Shown piece after piece: positions 16,264 through 26,600 of a stretch of 64,000 nt of DNA. Made by a program: the position numbers and the translations under genes. The notes beneath the pieces were generated by a model. The model was not told the DNA's origin. It worked only from the letters and a program-made list of their open reading frames with translations, and made no database searches. Position 1 is the first letter of the stretch. Each line of letters opens with the position of its first letter. Source of the stretch: Acidobacteriota bacterium (GTDB taxonomy: Bacteria > Acidobacteriota > Blastocatellia > UBA7656); assembly GCA_040754075.1 (NCBI GenBank), contig JBFMDH010000015.1:105535-169534 (forward strand), in the 5' to 3' direction.

Positions 16264-16749
16264 ATGATTTTAAAATCTTTACAATTACTGTTGCTGTTTA
16301 TGGTTTCGGCAATCACCGTTTCGGCTCAACTTGACCGCGCGCGCGCCGATCCCTATGCAGACTTTAAGCGTTACTATGACGACACCGTTAAATACGCCGA
16401 GCAAAAAGATCGGGATAGCGCCTTGAAGGCGAGCAACGATTTAAGAGAACGTGCGCTTGCCGCAATCTCTGGACTCTCGCAAGATGCGCCCAGTCGCTTG
16501 AATGATGGAAATCTTCGAGATTTGGCAAATCAGGCGCAGGCGTTCATCGAGGCGATTCGCGATTTTAGCGGAAGATTACAAAACCTTCAGGATAAGCTGA
16601 AAAGGACGGGCGAGGATTATTCATCGGAGGTATCCAGCCTGAAAAGTTCCTATGATAATTTCAATGAGAAATTCAATATCATCTGGACAAATCTACAGCT
16701 TGCAGGACGAGCTTTGAAAGCTGCCTGCATGCAGGGCTGCATCCCTTGA
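16264..16749 (+). CDS. Exported helical protein of unknown function
   Basis: 161 residues. A signal peptide (LQLLLLFMVSAITVSAQ) is followed by an all-helical, charged protein with coiled-coil character at ~95-140 (SGRLQNLQDKLKRTGEDYSS). Two cysteines near the end (CMQGC) could form a disulphide or bind a ligand. ATG 16264 has an ideal ACGGAGGTAAAC in front, so the longer frame from 16198 is not needed. I do not recognise the family. Confidence 0.75.
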   Translation: MILKSLQLLLLFMVSAITVSAQLDRARADPYADFKRYYDDTVKYAEQKDRDSALKASNDLRERALAAISGLSQDAPSRLNDGNLRDLANQAQAFIEAIRDFSGRLQNLQDKLKRTGEDYSSEVSSLKSSYDNFNEKFNIIWTNLQLAGRALKAACMQGCIP

Positions 16750-16976
16750 ATTTGATTACCGGTTTTAACCGGAATTACTCAATCCGGATTTTATGACCGT
16801 ATTGCTGATGCCGGCAGTGCGGTCTCTATCTTCAGCGTCCATGAAAAAAGGAGTGAGTAAGAAAATGCCTACCTTCATTTGAAGGCACGCTCAGCGTGGT
16901 TTGTTTTTTACCTCATGAAATTAACCGGTAAACTCTTATCTATTTTCACTGCAAAGCAGCAGGAGGGAGGATAATA

Positions 16977-18179
16977 ATGCAGGCACCCCCAAGCATTTAC
17001 TCCTTGGCGCAACAATATCTGCAACATCGCAAAATTAAACTGGCGCATATTCTCACCCTCGAAAAAGTCAATCAGGCGATTGCCGCCAGCGGCGCAGGGC
17101 TTGATCACACGATTGGCGAACAGGTGATTGCCCTTGGCGATGATTCATATCGTGATGAATTCGATATGTTTTTCATGCTGACCGATAGACGACTGGCGGG
17201 GCGCGTGTTGTTTCATAATCGCCGGAGATTTTTTAATCTCGAACTCAACGACCTGGCTCGTTTGCAATTCGACTTCTTGAATCCAGCGCCGTGTTTTCAA
17301 TATTTATCCAGCCCTGAATCTCTGGCGAAGTTGTCGGCGGCGCTTGGTAAACCGACACCGGAAATCGCGCTGTTACTGGAAGACCTCATGAATCTCTTTC
17401 ACCTGCCGGATGCGCTGATCGTTGAGCCGATGAAAAAGCCGTTAATCAATTTTCTTGCGGCGCTCAATCAAATTCCCCCTGAACAACTCTTGCCGCCCAG
17501 CCAACTGCTTGTGCAACCAACTCCCGAAGACCCGACAGGCGCTCAATGGGCTTTATCGTTGACGCGACATGCCTCATGCGTGCAGGCGCTTCAAATGGCG
17601 CTCTCAGCCTACAGGCGAGGCTGGCTGACAGCCGAACTTGCCGGAGATTTTACCTCGCGGGTGATGCTGCTCAATAAAACCCTGTTGTATGGCAGAGGCA
17701 GGATGAACGGTTGGTGGTTGAGTCCACTATCATTGAACGATTTGGTTTTCGCGTTCTGTCGTTTGTTTGGCAACCCCGCGTATTACCAGCAACAGGGCGA
17801 CATTCACCTTTACGATTTCGATATCAAGAAAGGCGGCGCAGGAAAGGCGCTGGCGGCTTCGGCAGTCGGACTCGCTGCGGCAGCGATACTTGGCGTTGGC
17901 TGGGTGAGTTTGCCCGGTAAAGCCATTCACAATTTGCGTGTGAAGTTGATGGAAGCGTCATCTCTATGCGGATTTTCCATAGCGGGTCTTTGTGAAAATA
18001 ATTACCTGCCGCTTTATGCCGCGCGTTATGATTTGTTCGACAATCTCGCCCGAATGTTGATTGAACAGGAGACGCAGCTTACTTTATTAAGGTGTGCGTT
18101 CGGATGGACTGAACCGCCACATTTACTCGCCACCAAGCCCCCGACAATGGTCGAAGCGCGGTTCGGGGAACTGCAATAA
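16977..18179 (+). CDS. Unknown 400-aa protein
   Basis: No family was recognised. The protein lacks a signal peptide. Residues ~40-95 look like a PH-like or GRAM-like beta region (VIALGDDSYRDEFDMFFMLT, RLAGRVLFHNRRRFFNLEL), which resembles bacterial membrane-sensing or lipid-binding modules. A small Ala/Gly-rich segment near 285-305 (ALAASAVGLAAAAILGVGWV) is hydrophobic enough to sit in a membrane. The C-terminal ~90 residues are helical. ATG 16977 follows GGAGGGAGG. Function unknown; membrane association is inferred. Confidence 0.7.
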   Translation: MQAPPSIYSLAQQYLQHRKIKLAHILTLEKVNQAIAASGAGLDHTIGEQVIALGDDSYRDEFDMFFMLTDRRLAGRVLFHNRRRFFNLELNDLARLQFDFLNPAPCFQYLSSPESLAKLSAALGKPTPEIALLLEDLMNLFHLPDALIVEPMKKPLINFLAALNQIPPEQLLPPSQLLVQPTPEDPTGAQWALSLTRHASCVQALQMALSAYRRGWLTAELAGDFTSRVMLLNKTLLYGRGRMNGWWLSPLSLNDLVFAFCRLFGNPAYYQQQGDIHLYDFDIKKGGAGKALAASAVGLAAAAILGVGWVSLPGKAIHNLRVKLMEASSLCGFSIAGLCENNYLPLYAARYDLFDNLARMLIEQETQLTLLRCAFGWTEPPHLLATKPPTMVEARFGELQ

Positions 18180-18367
18180 CTTTTTATCCAAGTTGACTTC
18201 GTTTTCTTTATGCGATAGAAAAGCTGTAATCGAAAAAACGACCGGAATCTTTGTTCCTCATCAAGTGATTATTTCGATGCTTGCCCCTGTGATAAATCAG
18301 AATAATTTGCACTCTCGTTGGGGTTTTGATAGAAAATCCTGACCAAAAATAATATTGGGGGCTAGTC

Positions 18368-20152
18368 ATGAGAAAACGAATCGAGCAAAAATCTGCATCG
18401 GACACCCGCGCCGATGCCTCATCCCAATCACCAGCTAAACCTGCTTCTACAGACCGCCGCGAATTCCTGGAGAAAATCGGCGCGGCTACCGTAGCGGCAA
18501 GTGTGGTCAGCATCGTTGGTGTCGAAACTGCGCAGGCGCAGGAAGCGCAAGAGATCGACACTCAGGTGCTTGGCCCGCTCGGCAGCAATAAACGCGCAAA
18601 AACCGCTTATCAAACCCGCGTATCAATGGCGGCGCAACAACGCGCTGTACCAGACCCGGGGCATCCAGACAATGGCGATGAAGCGCGATATGCCAATAAA
18701 ATCGGCAGTTTTACAAAATCGTTGAAACATCACCCGACCACCGGCGAAGTTGACCCGGCGGCTTATCAGGCGTTCATCAATGCGCTGAGCAGCGGCAAAA
18801 ACGCTGATTTTGATGCGCTGGTCACCAGTGGTCATTTCGGCACCGCTGATCAGTCGCGTCGCCGTCGCCTGGTCAATCCGCAATCCGGTTACGCTTTCGA
18901 TCTCGAAGGCGCGGATTCCTATAAATTGCAGATGCCTCCGTCCCCGGCTTTTGCGAGCGCCGAAGAAGCCGGGGAAATGGTTGAACTTTACTGGATGGCA
19001 TTGCTTCGCGATGTTGCGTTCACAGAATACGAAACCCATCCGCTGGCTGCTGCCGCTGCCGATGATTTATCGACGATGTCGGATTTTCACGGACCTAAGG
19101 CAGGTGGGCGCGTCACTCCGCAAATGCTTTTCCGCGATACTTATGCGGGCTGCACCACGGGTCCTTACATTTCGCAATTTCTTTTGCAACCCGCAGGCTT
19201 TGGCGCGCAGGAAATTGACCAGCGCGTGAGAACCCATGTGCCGGGCATTGATTTCATGACCACCTTTCAGGAATGGCTCGATGTGCAAAACGGGGTTGTG
19301 CCCACGCAACAGTTCACCAATGGCGACGCCTATTTCTGTCGCAATGGTCGTGACCTCAGTTTCTATGTTCACATAGACGTGTTGTTCCAAGCCTATTTTG
19401 TCGCCTTTCTGGTGTTGGCAAATGGCGGTTATCCGCTGGATGCGGGCAATCCTTACGGGCAAATCCTCGACGGAGGAGCCGGCAGAGCTTTGCCGGTTGG
19501 CGTTTCGGGGTCCATATCGCAAGTCGGGTTTGGCACTTTCGGCGCTCCGGCAATCGCTACGATGGTCTGTGAACCGTCATCACGCGCCCTCAAAGCCCAA
19601 TGGTTCCAGAAATGGATGGTGCATCGCCGTTTGCGTCCAGAAGAGTTCGGTGGGCGTGTCGAAGTTCAACGATTGAATCGCGCTACCTATCCGTTCCATG
19701 CAGACCTGACGCGCTCAAGTGTATTGAATCAGGTGTTCAGCCAATATGGTTCGCATCTGTTGCCGCAAGTCTTCCCGGAAGGCTCACCCGTTCATACCTC
19801 TTATGGTTCGGGACACGCGACCGTTGCTGGTGCCTGCGTAACCATGCTCAAGGCTTTCTTTGATGAATCGGCAGTCATTAAAAACCCGGTGATGCCAAGC
19901 GCCGATGGACAATCGCTGGTGCCTTACGAGGGCGAACCGCTCACCGTTGGCGGCGAATTGAATAAGATTGCCTCGAATATTTCCCAAGGCAGAAACATCG
20001 CCGGCGTACACTGGCGCACCGATGCTACGGAAGCCAACAAACTCGGCGAAGCGGTCGCCATCAATATTTTGCGCGATACCAAGAGTTGTTATCACGAAAG
20101 TTTCGGCGGCTTCTCCTTAACGAAATTCGACGGCACGCGCATTACCATTTAA
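18368..20152 (+). CDS. Tat-exported vanadium-haloperoxidase/PAP2-type protein
   Basis: 594 residues. The N-terminus has a twin-arginine motif in TDRREFLEKIGAATVAASVV, so it folds with cofactor before export. The C-terminal half carries the family's phosphate/vanadate site: RRLRPEEFGGR (~420-430), SYGSGHATVAGAC (~480-492) and GVHWRTDATEANKLGEAVA (~550-568) with the proximal His. The fold either oxidises halides with peroxide or removes phosphate. Sequence alone does not decide, although the length favours haloperoxidase-like. It ends at a strong terminator shared with the peroxiredoxin gene. Confidence 0.88.
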   Translation: MRKRIEQKSASDTRADASSQSPAKPASTDRREFLEKIGAATVAASVVSIVGVETAQAQEAQEIDTQVLGPLGSNKRAKTAYQTRVSMAAQQRAVPDPGHPDNGDEARYANKIGSFTKSLKHHPTTGEVDPAAYQAFINALSSGKNADFDALVTSGHFGTADQSRRRRLVNPQSGYAFDLEGADSYKLQMPPSPAFASAEEAGEMVELYWMALLRDVAFTEYETHPLAAAAADDLSTMSDFHGPKAGGRVTPQMLFRDTYAGCTTGPYISQFLLQPAGFGAQEIDQRVRTHVPGIDFMTTFQEWLDVQNGVVPTQQFTNGDAYFCRNGRDLSFYVHIDVLFQAYFVAFLVLANGGYPLDAGNPYGQILDGGAGRALPVGVSGSISQVGFGTFGAPAIATMVCEPSSRALKAQWFQKWMVHRRLRPEEFGGRVEVQRLNRATYPFHADLTRSSVLNQVFSQYGSHLLPQVFPEGSPVHTSYGSGHATVAGACVTMLKAFFDESAVIKNPVMPSADGQSLVPYEGEPLTVGGELNKIASNISQGRNIAGVHWRTDATEANKLGEAVAINILRDTKSCYHESFGGFSLTKFDGTRITI

Positions 20153-20171
20153 GCAAAGCAAGCGTGAATTC

Positions 20172-20220
20172 AAAACCCAAAGGGGCGTGATAAGTTGCTT
20201 ATCATACCCCTTTGGGTTTT
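20172..20220. terminator. Bidirectional terminator
   Basis: Arms 20173-20194 and 20198-20219 (22 bp, two mismatches, 3-nt loop), flanked by A on the left and T on the right, lie between two convergent genes. Confidence 0.85.
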
Positions 20221-20227
20221 ATGGGTT

Positions 20228-20665
20228 CTAAAGCAGCGCGAGCACTTCATCCGGGTGTGTACCGGGAGTGACTTGCGCGAAGGCGTGAGCGATGTTGCCC
20301 TGCTCATCAACTACATAAGAGATGCGTTTGGCATAAACGGCGTCGGGTGTATCACAAGCCCCGTAAGCTATGCCGATTTTTCTTTCCTTATCGCAGAGTA
20401 ATTTGAAAGGGAAGTCGAATTTTTGCGCGAAGGCGAGATTTTCTTCGGGAGTGTCAAAACTGACGCCGAATATTTCAGCGTTTTTCCGGGCAAATTCCTG
20501 GCTTCGATCACGGAAGCCTTTTCCTTCAAGCGTTCATCCAGGGGTGTCGGCTTTCGGATAAAACCACAACACAACCTTTTTGCCTCTGAGATTGCTCAAG
20601 GTTACATCCTCTCCTGTGTGGGTTTTGACAGTGAAATTCGGCGCTTGGTCGCCAACGTTTAACAT
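20228..20665 (-). CDS. Probable selenocysteine peroxiredoxin (Bcp/PrxQ-like, AhpC/TSA family)
   Basis: Read through one TGA, this is an intact 145-residue thiol peroxidase that reduces hydroperoxides. It starts at ATG 20665 behind AAAGGAGGATAGCTC, opens MLNVGDQAPNFTV and ends at TAG 20228. The TGA at 20536-20534 is codon 44, in YPKADTPG-U-TLEGKGFRD. In the family this position is the peroxidatic cysteine of the TPGCT motif. All other positions are intact and there is no frameshift. A hairpin fitting the bacterial SECIS rules follows. A second cysteine, in the YGACDTP segment, could resolve. Gene callers will split or skip it. Selenocysteine is inferred; no sel genes are in the window. Confidence 0.82.
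20500..20518 (-). promoter_or_regulatory. SECIS-like hairpin downstream of the in-frame TGA
   Basis: On the minus strand, 15 nt after TGA, GGCTTC pairs with GAAGCC (6 bp) around the loop CGTGATC, whose second base is G. The loop begins 22 nt after the TGA. This meets the known bacterial SECIS rules: a stem of at least 4 bp, a small loop with G in its first two positions, and 16-37 nt from UGA to the loop. Confidence 0.65.
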
Positions 20666-20834
20666 GAGCTATCCTCCTTTGAGAATGTTATGGTACGAAT
20701 CAGCTTTTTAACTATAGCTCACAACCCCTTGACCTGTCAGTTACTCCGCGCTGGCGGGGACTTTGCTTGCGCTCATTGTTTTGCGCAGTGTTTAATTGAC
20801 TCGCGGTTTCAATTTACCGACTGAAGAGAAAAAG

Positions 20835-21542
20835 ATGAGATTGGTAATCACTGTTCTGCGACCGGTTGCGTTATGGCTCAGCCGCTGGTTTTTCAAAATT
20901 CAATTCAATGGTGTCGAACATATTCCGCCATCCGGCGCGTGCATTGTAACCCCGAATCATCTGACCTATGCAGACCCCATCTGGATAACCATTCCGATTT
21001 ACCGGCGGGTGCGCTATATGGCGTGGGCGCGAATGTTTGAAATTCCCGGACTCGGTTTGATTATGCGCAGCTTTGGAGCTTTTCCCGTGAAACTCGAATC
21101 CACCGATAAATACGCCCAACGCGAAGCCATTGAGTTACTCAAGCGCGGTGATGCGCTGGTGATTTTCCCGGAAGGTGGGCGTTCAAAAAACGGCAAGTTG
21201 ATGCCCTTTAAAGCCGGAGCTTTTCGCTTAGCCATCACCCACGGCATTCCGATTTTGCCGGTTACGATTCACGAAGGGGCTTATGAGATTTGGCCTGTGC
21301 ATCAAACCTTTCCGCGCTCCGGCGAATTGACCATCACTTTTCATCCGCCGATTGCCGTTGAACCGCTTACCGAAGAATTGAACAAACTGGAAATCAAACA
21401 GCGCGCCCGCGAACTGGCAAATCGTACTCGCGCCGTGGTTGCCAGTGTTCTGGATGACGCGACCGTTGAAGAGGAGAGGTTGTTGATTGGCGGAAATGAT
21501 GTTGAACCGGTGATGAAACAAGACACGCCTTCCCCTTTCTGA
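20835..21542 (+). CDS. 1-acyl-glycerol-3-phosphate acyltransferase (PlsC family)
   Basis: 235 residues. The acyltransferase box NHLTYAD gives the catalytic His42 and Asp47. The substrate-binding box FPEGGRSKNG follows near residue 110, and GIPILPVTIHGA-type sequence is present (block IV). The N-terminal hydrophobic stretch (VALWLSRWFF) would anchor it in the inner membrane. It would make phosphatidic acid in phospholipid synthesis. ATG 20835 follows GAAGAG and is preferred to TTG 20796. The stop codon lies inside a 12-bp inverted repeat. Confidence 0.9.
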   Translation: MRLVITVLRPVALWLSRWFFKIQFNGVEHIPPSGACIVTPNHLTYADPIWITIPIYRRVRYMAWARMFEIPGLGLIMRSFGAFPVKLESTDKYAQREAIELLKRGDALVIFPEGGRSKNGKLMPFKAGAFRLAITHGIPILPVTIHEGAYEIWPVHQTFPRSGELTITFHPPIAVEPLTEELNKLEIKQRARELANRTRAVVASVLDDATVEEERLLIGGNDVEPVMKQDTPSPF

Positions 21543-21615
21543 CGATTCTTACGCCAACCTGATTGATTGCCAGCCAGTAAACCGGTAAAGCGGCGTACTC
21601 GTCGAAGGCGTGTCT
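21521..21615. repeat. 12-bp inverted repeat spanning the plsC stop
   Basis: AGACACGCCTTC (21521-21532) and its exact reverse complement (21604-21615) enclose 71 bp. The left arm encodes the last residues of the acyltransferase. Confidence 0.5.
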
Positions 21616-21757
21616 AACTCAATTTCATAAAATCAGCGTTCTCTGTGCCGGTTTCTTCGCTCATTTAAAAGCAACTCGCCTTTCACTGGTATATGCAGAA
21701 AAGCGAAAAATATTACGTGGATTTTTCGGAGGAGGGTTATTTGGGCGAAGCGCAGAA

Positions 21758-22684
21758 TTATTTTTTGCGGATTCTAAGTTGATAATCGGCGACATCTTCG
21801 CTTTCATTTGCCGCATTGATGCCGCGCAAAGTGATCAGATAATCACCTTCATTGAGGACGCCTGCCGCAAGCTTCCAGATGACCTGATTTTGCGCGGCAG
21901 TTTTTTGCACAGGGAGATTGCCTTCACTGAATACGGGCGCGCCGTCGGGCTTTTCGATGACAGCGTCATAATTTTTATAGCTTTCCGCGCTTTTGAATGG
22001 CAGGACGAGACGGATGGTTTTGGTCGTCGCACTTACCTCAAGGGTGTTCATTCGACTTGAACTTCTGACCCCGCCGGGATTGAGAACGATTGAGGCAATG
22101 AGTTGATGATTATTCTGGTTTTCATCCTTGGGTTGCGGAGCGGGGGATGGCGGCGGCAGGTTTTCGCGGGCAATTGGTTCATCGAATTCGCGAGCGGCAT
22201 TGAATTTCTCCTGTATTTCGGCATCGATTCTGGCGCTTTCCTGAGCGATGGCTTTTTCAATCTCCACATTTAAATTTTGGTTTTGCAAACCAAGCCAGAA
22301 TCCGCCAATGAGCAGTAATAACGCGGCGGTTGCCGGAACCCATATCCAGGGTCGTTTAATCTTCCGGAAAAAAGCGCCTTCGGGCGCTTTACCTCCCGCG
22401 ATTAAGGGTTGATTGGCGACATAGGTTTTCCAGACCGCCGCAAAGGTTGCGCGCCGGCGACGACTCGGCGATGAGAGATAGGTTTTCTCAAAGGCTTGGC
22501 GGTCGGCAGACGACAAACGCTCGTTGACATAATCGTCGAGCAATTCGGCTTCAGCAATTTTCAACTGCTCAAAATAGTCCGCATCGGTAAAATAGCTCTC
22601 TTCAATTGCAGTTTGCTCGGCTTCGCTCAACTGTCCGAGCAGATACCGGGTCAACGCGCTTACATTGTTATTTTTGTTTAACAA
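21758..22684 (-). CDS. Membrane anti-sigma-like protein
   Basis: 308 residues. The cytoplasmic N-terminus (~1-100) is helical and resembles anti-sigma domains without the zinc-binding HxxxCxxC: ALTRYLLGQLSEAEQTAIEE, then DDYVNERLSSADRQAFEKTY. One transmembrane helix lies at ~110-132 (PWIWVPATAALLLLIGGFWL). A coiled segment follows, then a beta-sandwich-like outer domain (~195-308). It starts 41 bp after the sigma-factor stop, so the two are an operon and it probably holds that sigma factor at the membrane. Known homologues sit next to CHAT-TPR genes, as here. Confidence 0.82.
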   Translation of the reverse strand: MLNKNNNVSALTRYLLGQLSEAEQTAIEESYFTDADYFEQLKIAEAELLDDYVNERLSSADRQAFEKTYLSSPSRRRRATFAAVWKTYVANQPLIAGGKAPEGAFFRKIKRPWIWVPATAALLLLIGGFWLGLQNQNLNVEIEKAIAQESARIDAEIQEKFNAAREFDEPIARENLPPPSPAPQPKDENQNNHQLIASIVLNPGGVRSSSRMNTLEVSATTKTIRLVLPFKSAESYKNYDAVIEKPDGAPVFSEGNLPVQKTAAQNQVIWKLAAGVLNEGDYLITLRGINAANESEDVADYQLRIRKK

Positions 22685-22725
22685 TTTTCCCCCCTGACAC
22701 TAAATGAGAAAATGTGAATTCCATT

Positions 22726-23418
22726 TCACTGACCGGTGAATTTTTCATAACAATCTTCGACACAACGTTCCAGACGCTCGCGAATGCGAAAGATTCTGGT
22801 GCGCAGGGTGGTCAACGTCAGATTGAAACGTTCGGCAAGCTTTTTGCGATTCTCAATTTTAAGACCGGTTTCGCCCTGATAATAGCTGAGAATCATTTTA
22901 CGTTCGGTTTCCGATAGCTTCTGCACGCAGGATTCGAGACACTCAAGCTTTCGTTCGCGTTCAAGGCGTCGTTCCAACCTTTCCTCGGTATGGTTAGGAT
23001 TTTCCGCAGGGTGCAGGCTGGGCGGCAATTCATTCAACTCGATATTTTGATGACCGGCATTGTGCCAGTATTCTTTAAGAACATTGCGCGCCACGCTGTA
23101 GAGATAAGCGCCAATCGCAGTCTCGGCAATCTCTGTGCCCTCGGCGATTTTGCGCATGACCCGGTTAAAGGTTGCATCGGTGAGTTCCGGCGCACTCTTG
23201 CAACCTCGGCTTTCAAAAAAACGGATGAGTTGGTCACGCATGAGTTCATACAACTGAGCCGCGCGATGCACATCGGCGTCGAAATGCAGCAATAGCTTAT
23301 TGAAGGCAACTTCATCTATTTCCCACTTGATTTTGCGAATAACCCACCTCAACCAGCGTGTTGCGCCTGACTTGAATTTTGGTTCGATAGCGGTTTGCGA
23401 ATGAATGTAAGAAGCCAT
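22726..23418 (-). CDS. ECF-type RNA polymerase sigma factor
   Basis: About 230 residues. Region 2 is seen at ~40-115 (LYELMRDQLIRFFESRGC, ATFNRVMRKIAEG, YLYSVARNVLKEYW). Region 4 is at ~160-225 (CVQKLSETERKMILSYYQGE, LTLTTLRTRIFRIRERL). It is of the Acidobacteriota type that pairs with a membrane anti-sigma. ATG 23418 is used, but there is no Shine-Dalgarno site there, because the upstream DNA is a palindromic repeat. A start further in is possible. It would direct RNA polymerase to its own regulon. Confidence 0.88.
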   Translation of the reverse strand: MASYIHSQTAIEPKFKSGATRWLRWVIRKIKWEIDEVAFNKLLLHFDADVHRAAQLYELMRDQLIRFFESRGCKSAPELTDATFNRVMRKIAEGTEIAETAIGAYLYSVARNVLKEYWHNAGHQNIELNELPPSLHPAENPNHTEERLERRLERERKLECLESCVQKLSETERKMILSYYQGETGLKIENRKKLAERFNLTLTTLRTRIFRIRERLERCVEDCYEKFTGQ

Positions 23419-23501
23419 GTAGAGGCAGCCCTGGTGGCTGCCCGGATGTTGCGAAGCCAATGATGGTCATCACGTTCCGGGCAGTGCCCCTACATTCAAC
23501 T
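23403..23501. repeat. REP-like palindromic element overlapping the sigma-factor start
   Basis: TGAATGTAGGGGCACTGCCCGGA (as the reverse of its right end) matches a left arm starting near 23419 with a nested GGCAGCC/GGCTGCC hairpin. The element provides the first codons of the annotated longest sigma frame. It is typical of dispersed intergenic palindromes. Confidence 0.55.
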
Positions 23502-23648
23502 GCAAATCGCTCTAAGCAGTCAGACCCTACCCCACAGGTTATTGATTGTGCATCAATCTCGGTTTCCGAGGAAACGCTTTATAACAATTTTCAATGGGAA
23601 AAAACAGGAAGGGAGTGAAGCTTGCGTGGACTGGCAATTCCCCAATGA

Positions 23649-26600
23649 TCAACGCCATTCACCCTGCAAAGTAAATCCTGCCCAGAAATAAGGCGATTTC
23701 CAGGGCTTGCTCTGAAACATCTCGATTTGCGCCTGGCGCAGTGCGGCTGATGGTCGCAACCCGTCAACCAGTAATTTTTTATAAAATCGTTTCATCAACT
23801 CGGCAGTGGCTTTGTCGTTCACGTTCCAGAGGCTCGCGACCACACGTTTAGCGCCAGCCTGCATAAAGCCGCGCGTTAGTCCCATCAACCCTTCGCCGCG
23901 AAACTCTTTGCCGAGCGCCGTCTGGCAGGCTGAGAGCACCACCAGTTCGGCATTCAATTTTAAATCGCAGATGTCGGCGAATCGCAGATAACCATTTTGC
24001 GATTTGCCGCTTTCATCATAAAGCGATAAGACGATGCTGGACATTTCCGGGTTATGGTTATCCAGTAAGCCGTGAGTCGCAAAATGAATGAACCGATAGC
24101 GGCTCAACTCACTTTGCAAAACCGTATCGCGGCTTGCGGCAAAGCCTGTCGCCTGCAAAGCGTCATTTGAGTTTACCAATTGCAAAATCGCCTCCGCCTC
24201 TTTGCTGGAAAACATCAACCGGTCAATGGCGCGTTTATCCGTGCGGGTTAATAATTCTGCGATGCTTCTTTGCCTGACAGTTCTCATCCTTCGATGGCTG
24301 GCTGCTGAGTTTTTCAAACCGGCGGATGCCGTGAGCCGTTCATCCTGCTGGTTAAACACCGGGTCGGCAAAAATAGCCAGAGATTTTTCAGCCGTCGGTC
24401 GTTTGCCGAATTCCTGTCGCAACACGGCGAGCACGGCAGCAGATGGCAGGTTGATGATTTCGTGATTGCAGATCAAAGGGAGTCGGGCGTCGGGAGTCGG
24501 GAGTCGAGAGTCGGCTTGTCGCGACAAATTTTCTACAGCGGATATTGAACTTTCGGGTTGGCGGTTGGTAGTTGGCGGTTTGTTGACTTCCGACTCCCGA
24601 CTCCCGACCGCAGATTCGTTTAACGGCAAAGCGGCAAACGGAATGTATTGCAACGCGCCATCAGCGACGATGACCAGACGTTTGCCAGCGATGTGTGACG
24701 CCACCGGCGCGAGCAACAGTTCACTCAAACGAGTTGCCGATTGAGTAAAATCAGAAACTTTCCGTGCCTTTGGTTGATTTTGTAAGCGAATCGAACCGCG
24801 AACCGCTCCCTCCGATTCAGTAATCAGTTGATAAAAACGCGCCACCTCAGATTCGATTTCCTCACGTGAGGGAAGCGCAAAACTTTGCAAGGTTGACGAA
24901 CTGACGAGCCATAAAAAACTGCGCTCATCGCCAAGCCGGTATTCCAAAAGCGCCGTGTCATCATCAAGCAGCGCTTGAATCTCACTCGTCGTCAGCGATT
25001 GTGAAGCGGACAACGCAGCATAGTGCGGATTGGCTGCACGAATGTGGGAACGCGCGCGTTTTAATGCTTCGGAAATTTCTTCGAGTTCTGCATCCAGGGC
25101 TTTGAGTTGGGCTGGCGAGTGCTGCATACTCAGCAAGCGGTCTTTAAATACAGCTTTTTCGGTGAACCTTTGCTGTAATTCTTTTTCGCGCTCCAGCAAG
25201 GATGCCTCCACGCCTTCGCGTATATCAATTTGCGATTCCAGCAACAATTCAATCAAGGTTCTGGCTCTGGCTCGTTCACTCATCGCAAACGCCAGCGCGT
25301 CGAATCCCGCCGTCGCATTTTGTCGATGCAGCAACATCAACAGGTCTACGTAGAGGTCATAAATCTTTTGTGCGGTGGAAAAATAACTGGTGCGAAGTTC
25401 CGGTCCTTTAACATTTTGGCGAATGAATTCCGACAGGCTGATGGCGTCGTTAAGATGATGGCGCGCGGTCTGCCAGTTTTTCAGCGACATTTCGATTTTT
25501 GCCAGAAAAACCAGAGTATTTATCGCTTCAAATTTGTTGCCTACCTGTTCGCTGAGTTTTAACGCCTGCTTGAATACCTCAATCGCCTTGAACGGCTCAT
25601 TATTCTGAAAGAGCAGATTGCCGATGCCATTGAGATTGACCGCTTCTTCACGCGGTTGGTGAATCAATTGATTAAGCTTTAAGGCTTTTTCAAAATACTG
25701 CATCGCCAGTCGCGAGTTGCCCATCGAAGCAAAAAGTTCGCCCATCTGGTGAATGATGACCGGCTCGAATTCACGATCACGCGCCAATTGATTGGCGCGT
25801 TGGGCGCGCAATAAATAAGCCATTGCCTGTTGCTGCTGATTGATAGATTGATAAAGTTTGCCAATCGTAAAAAGCGCCGGAATCAAGGCTTTGACCAGAT
25901 TGGTGGTTTGATAAATCGCGAGCGCCTTTTTGTGATAGTTCAACGCCGTTGCTTTGTTGCCCAATTCATCCCAAACATATCCTAAGCCGCTATAAATGCT
26001 GGCTTCCCAAACTCTATCGCCGGTGCTGCCGATTATTCGTTGCGCTTGAGAATAATAATTTAATGCCTCCTGCTTTTCTGACAATTTTGAATAGAGATGC
26101 CCGATGCTAATCAGCGCCCAGGCTTCCAGGCGGGAGTCTTTAAGAAATTGCGCAAGCGAAACTGCTTCATTGAGATTTTCCAAGCCCGGCGATTTGTCAT
26201 TTAGTGCCGAATAGACCGTGCCAATATTAAAAATAATGAGTGCCTTGGCGCGCAGGTCGTTGTGTTGTTGGGCAAGCGTCAAAGCCTCCTGGTAATGAAC
26301 CAGCGCATTCGCGAAATCGCCGCTTAAATCAAAATATTCTCCGAGTCGATAAAACGCCTGAATTCGGAGACGCGGATTGCCCGTCGCCATACTTAATGTT
26401 AAAGCCTGGGTGATGGCTTCGTAAGCTTTTGCTTTATTGCCGAGATACAGGTCGGTATAGCCGCAGTCATTTAAAGCCTCCGCCTCAAGCTGTTTATCCG
26501 ACCGTTCCCGGCTCAGGCGCAAAGCTTGTTGAAAATAGGTCAACGAACGCTGGTAATTTCCGCTTAATTGATAAATCTCGCCGAGTTTGATGAGCGCGTT

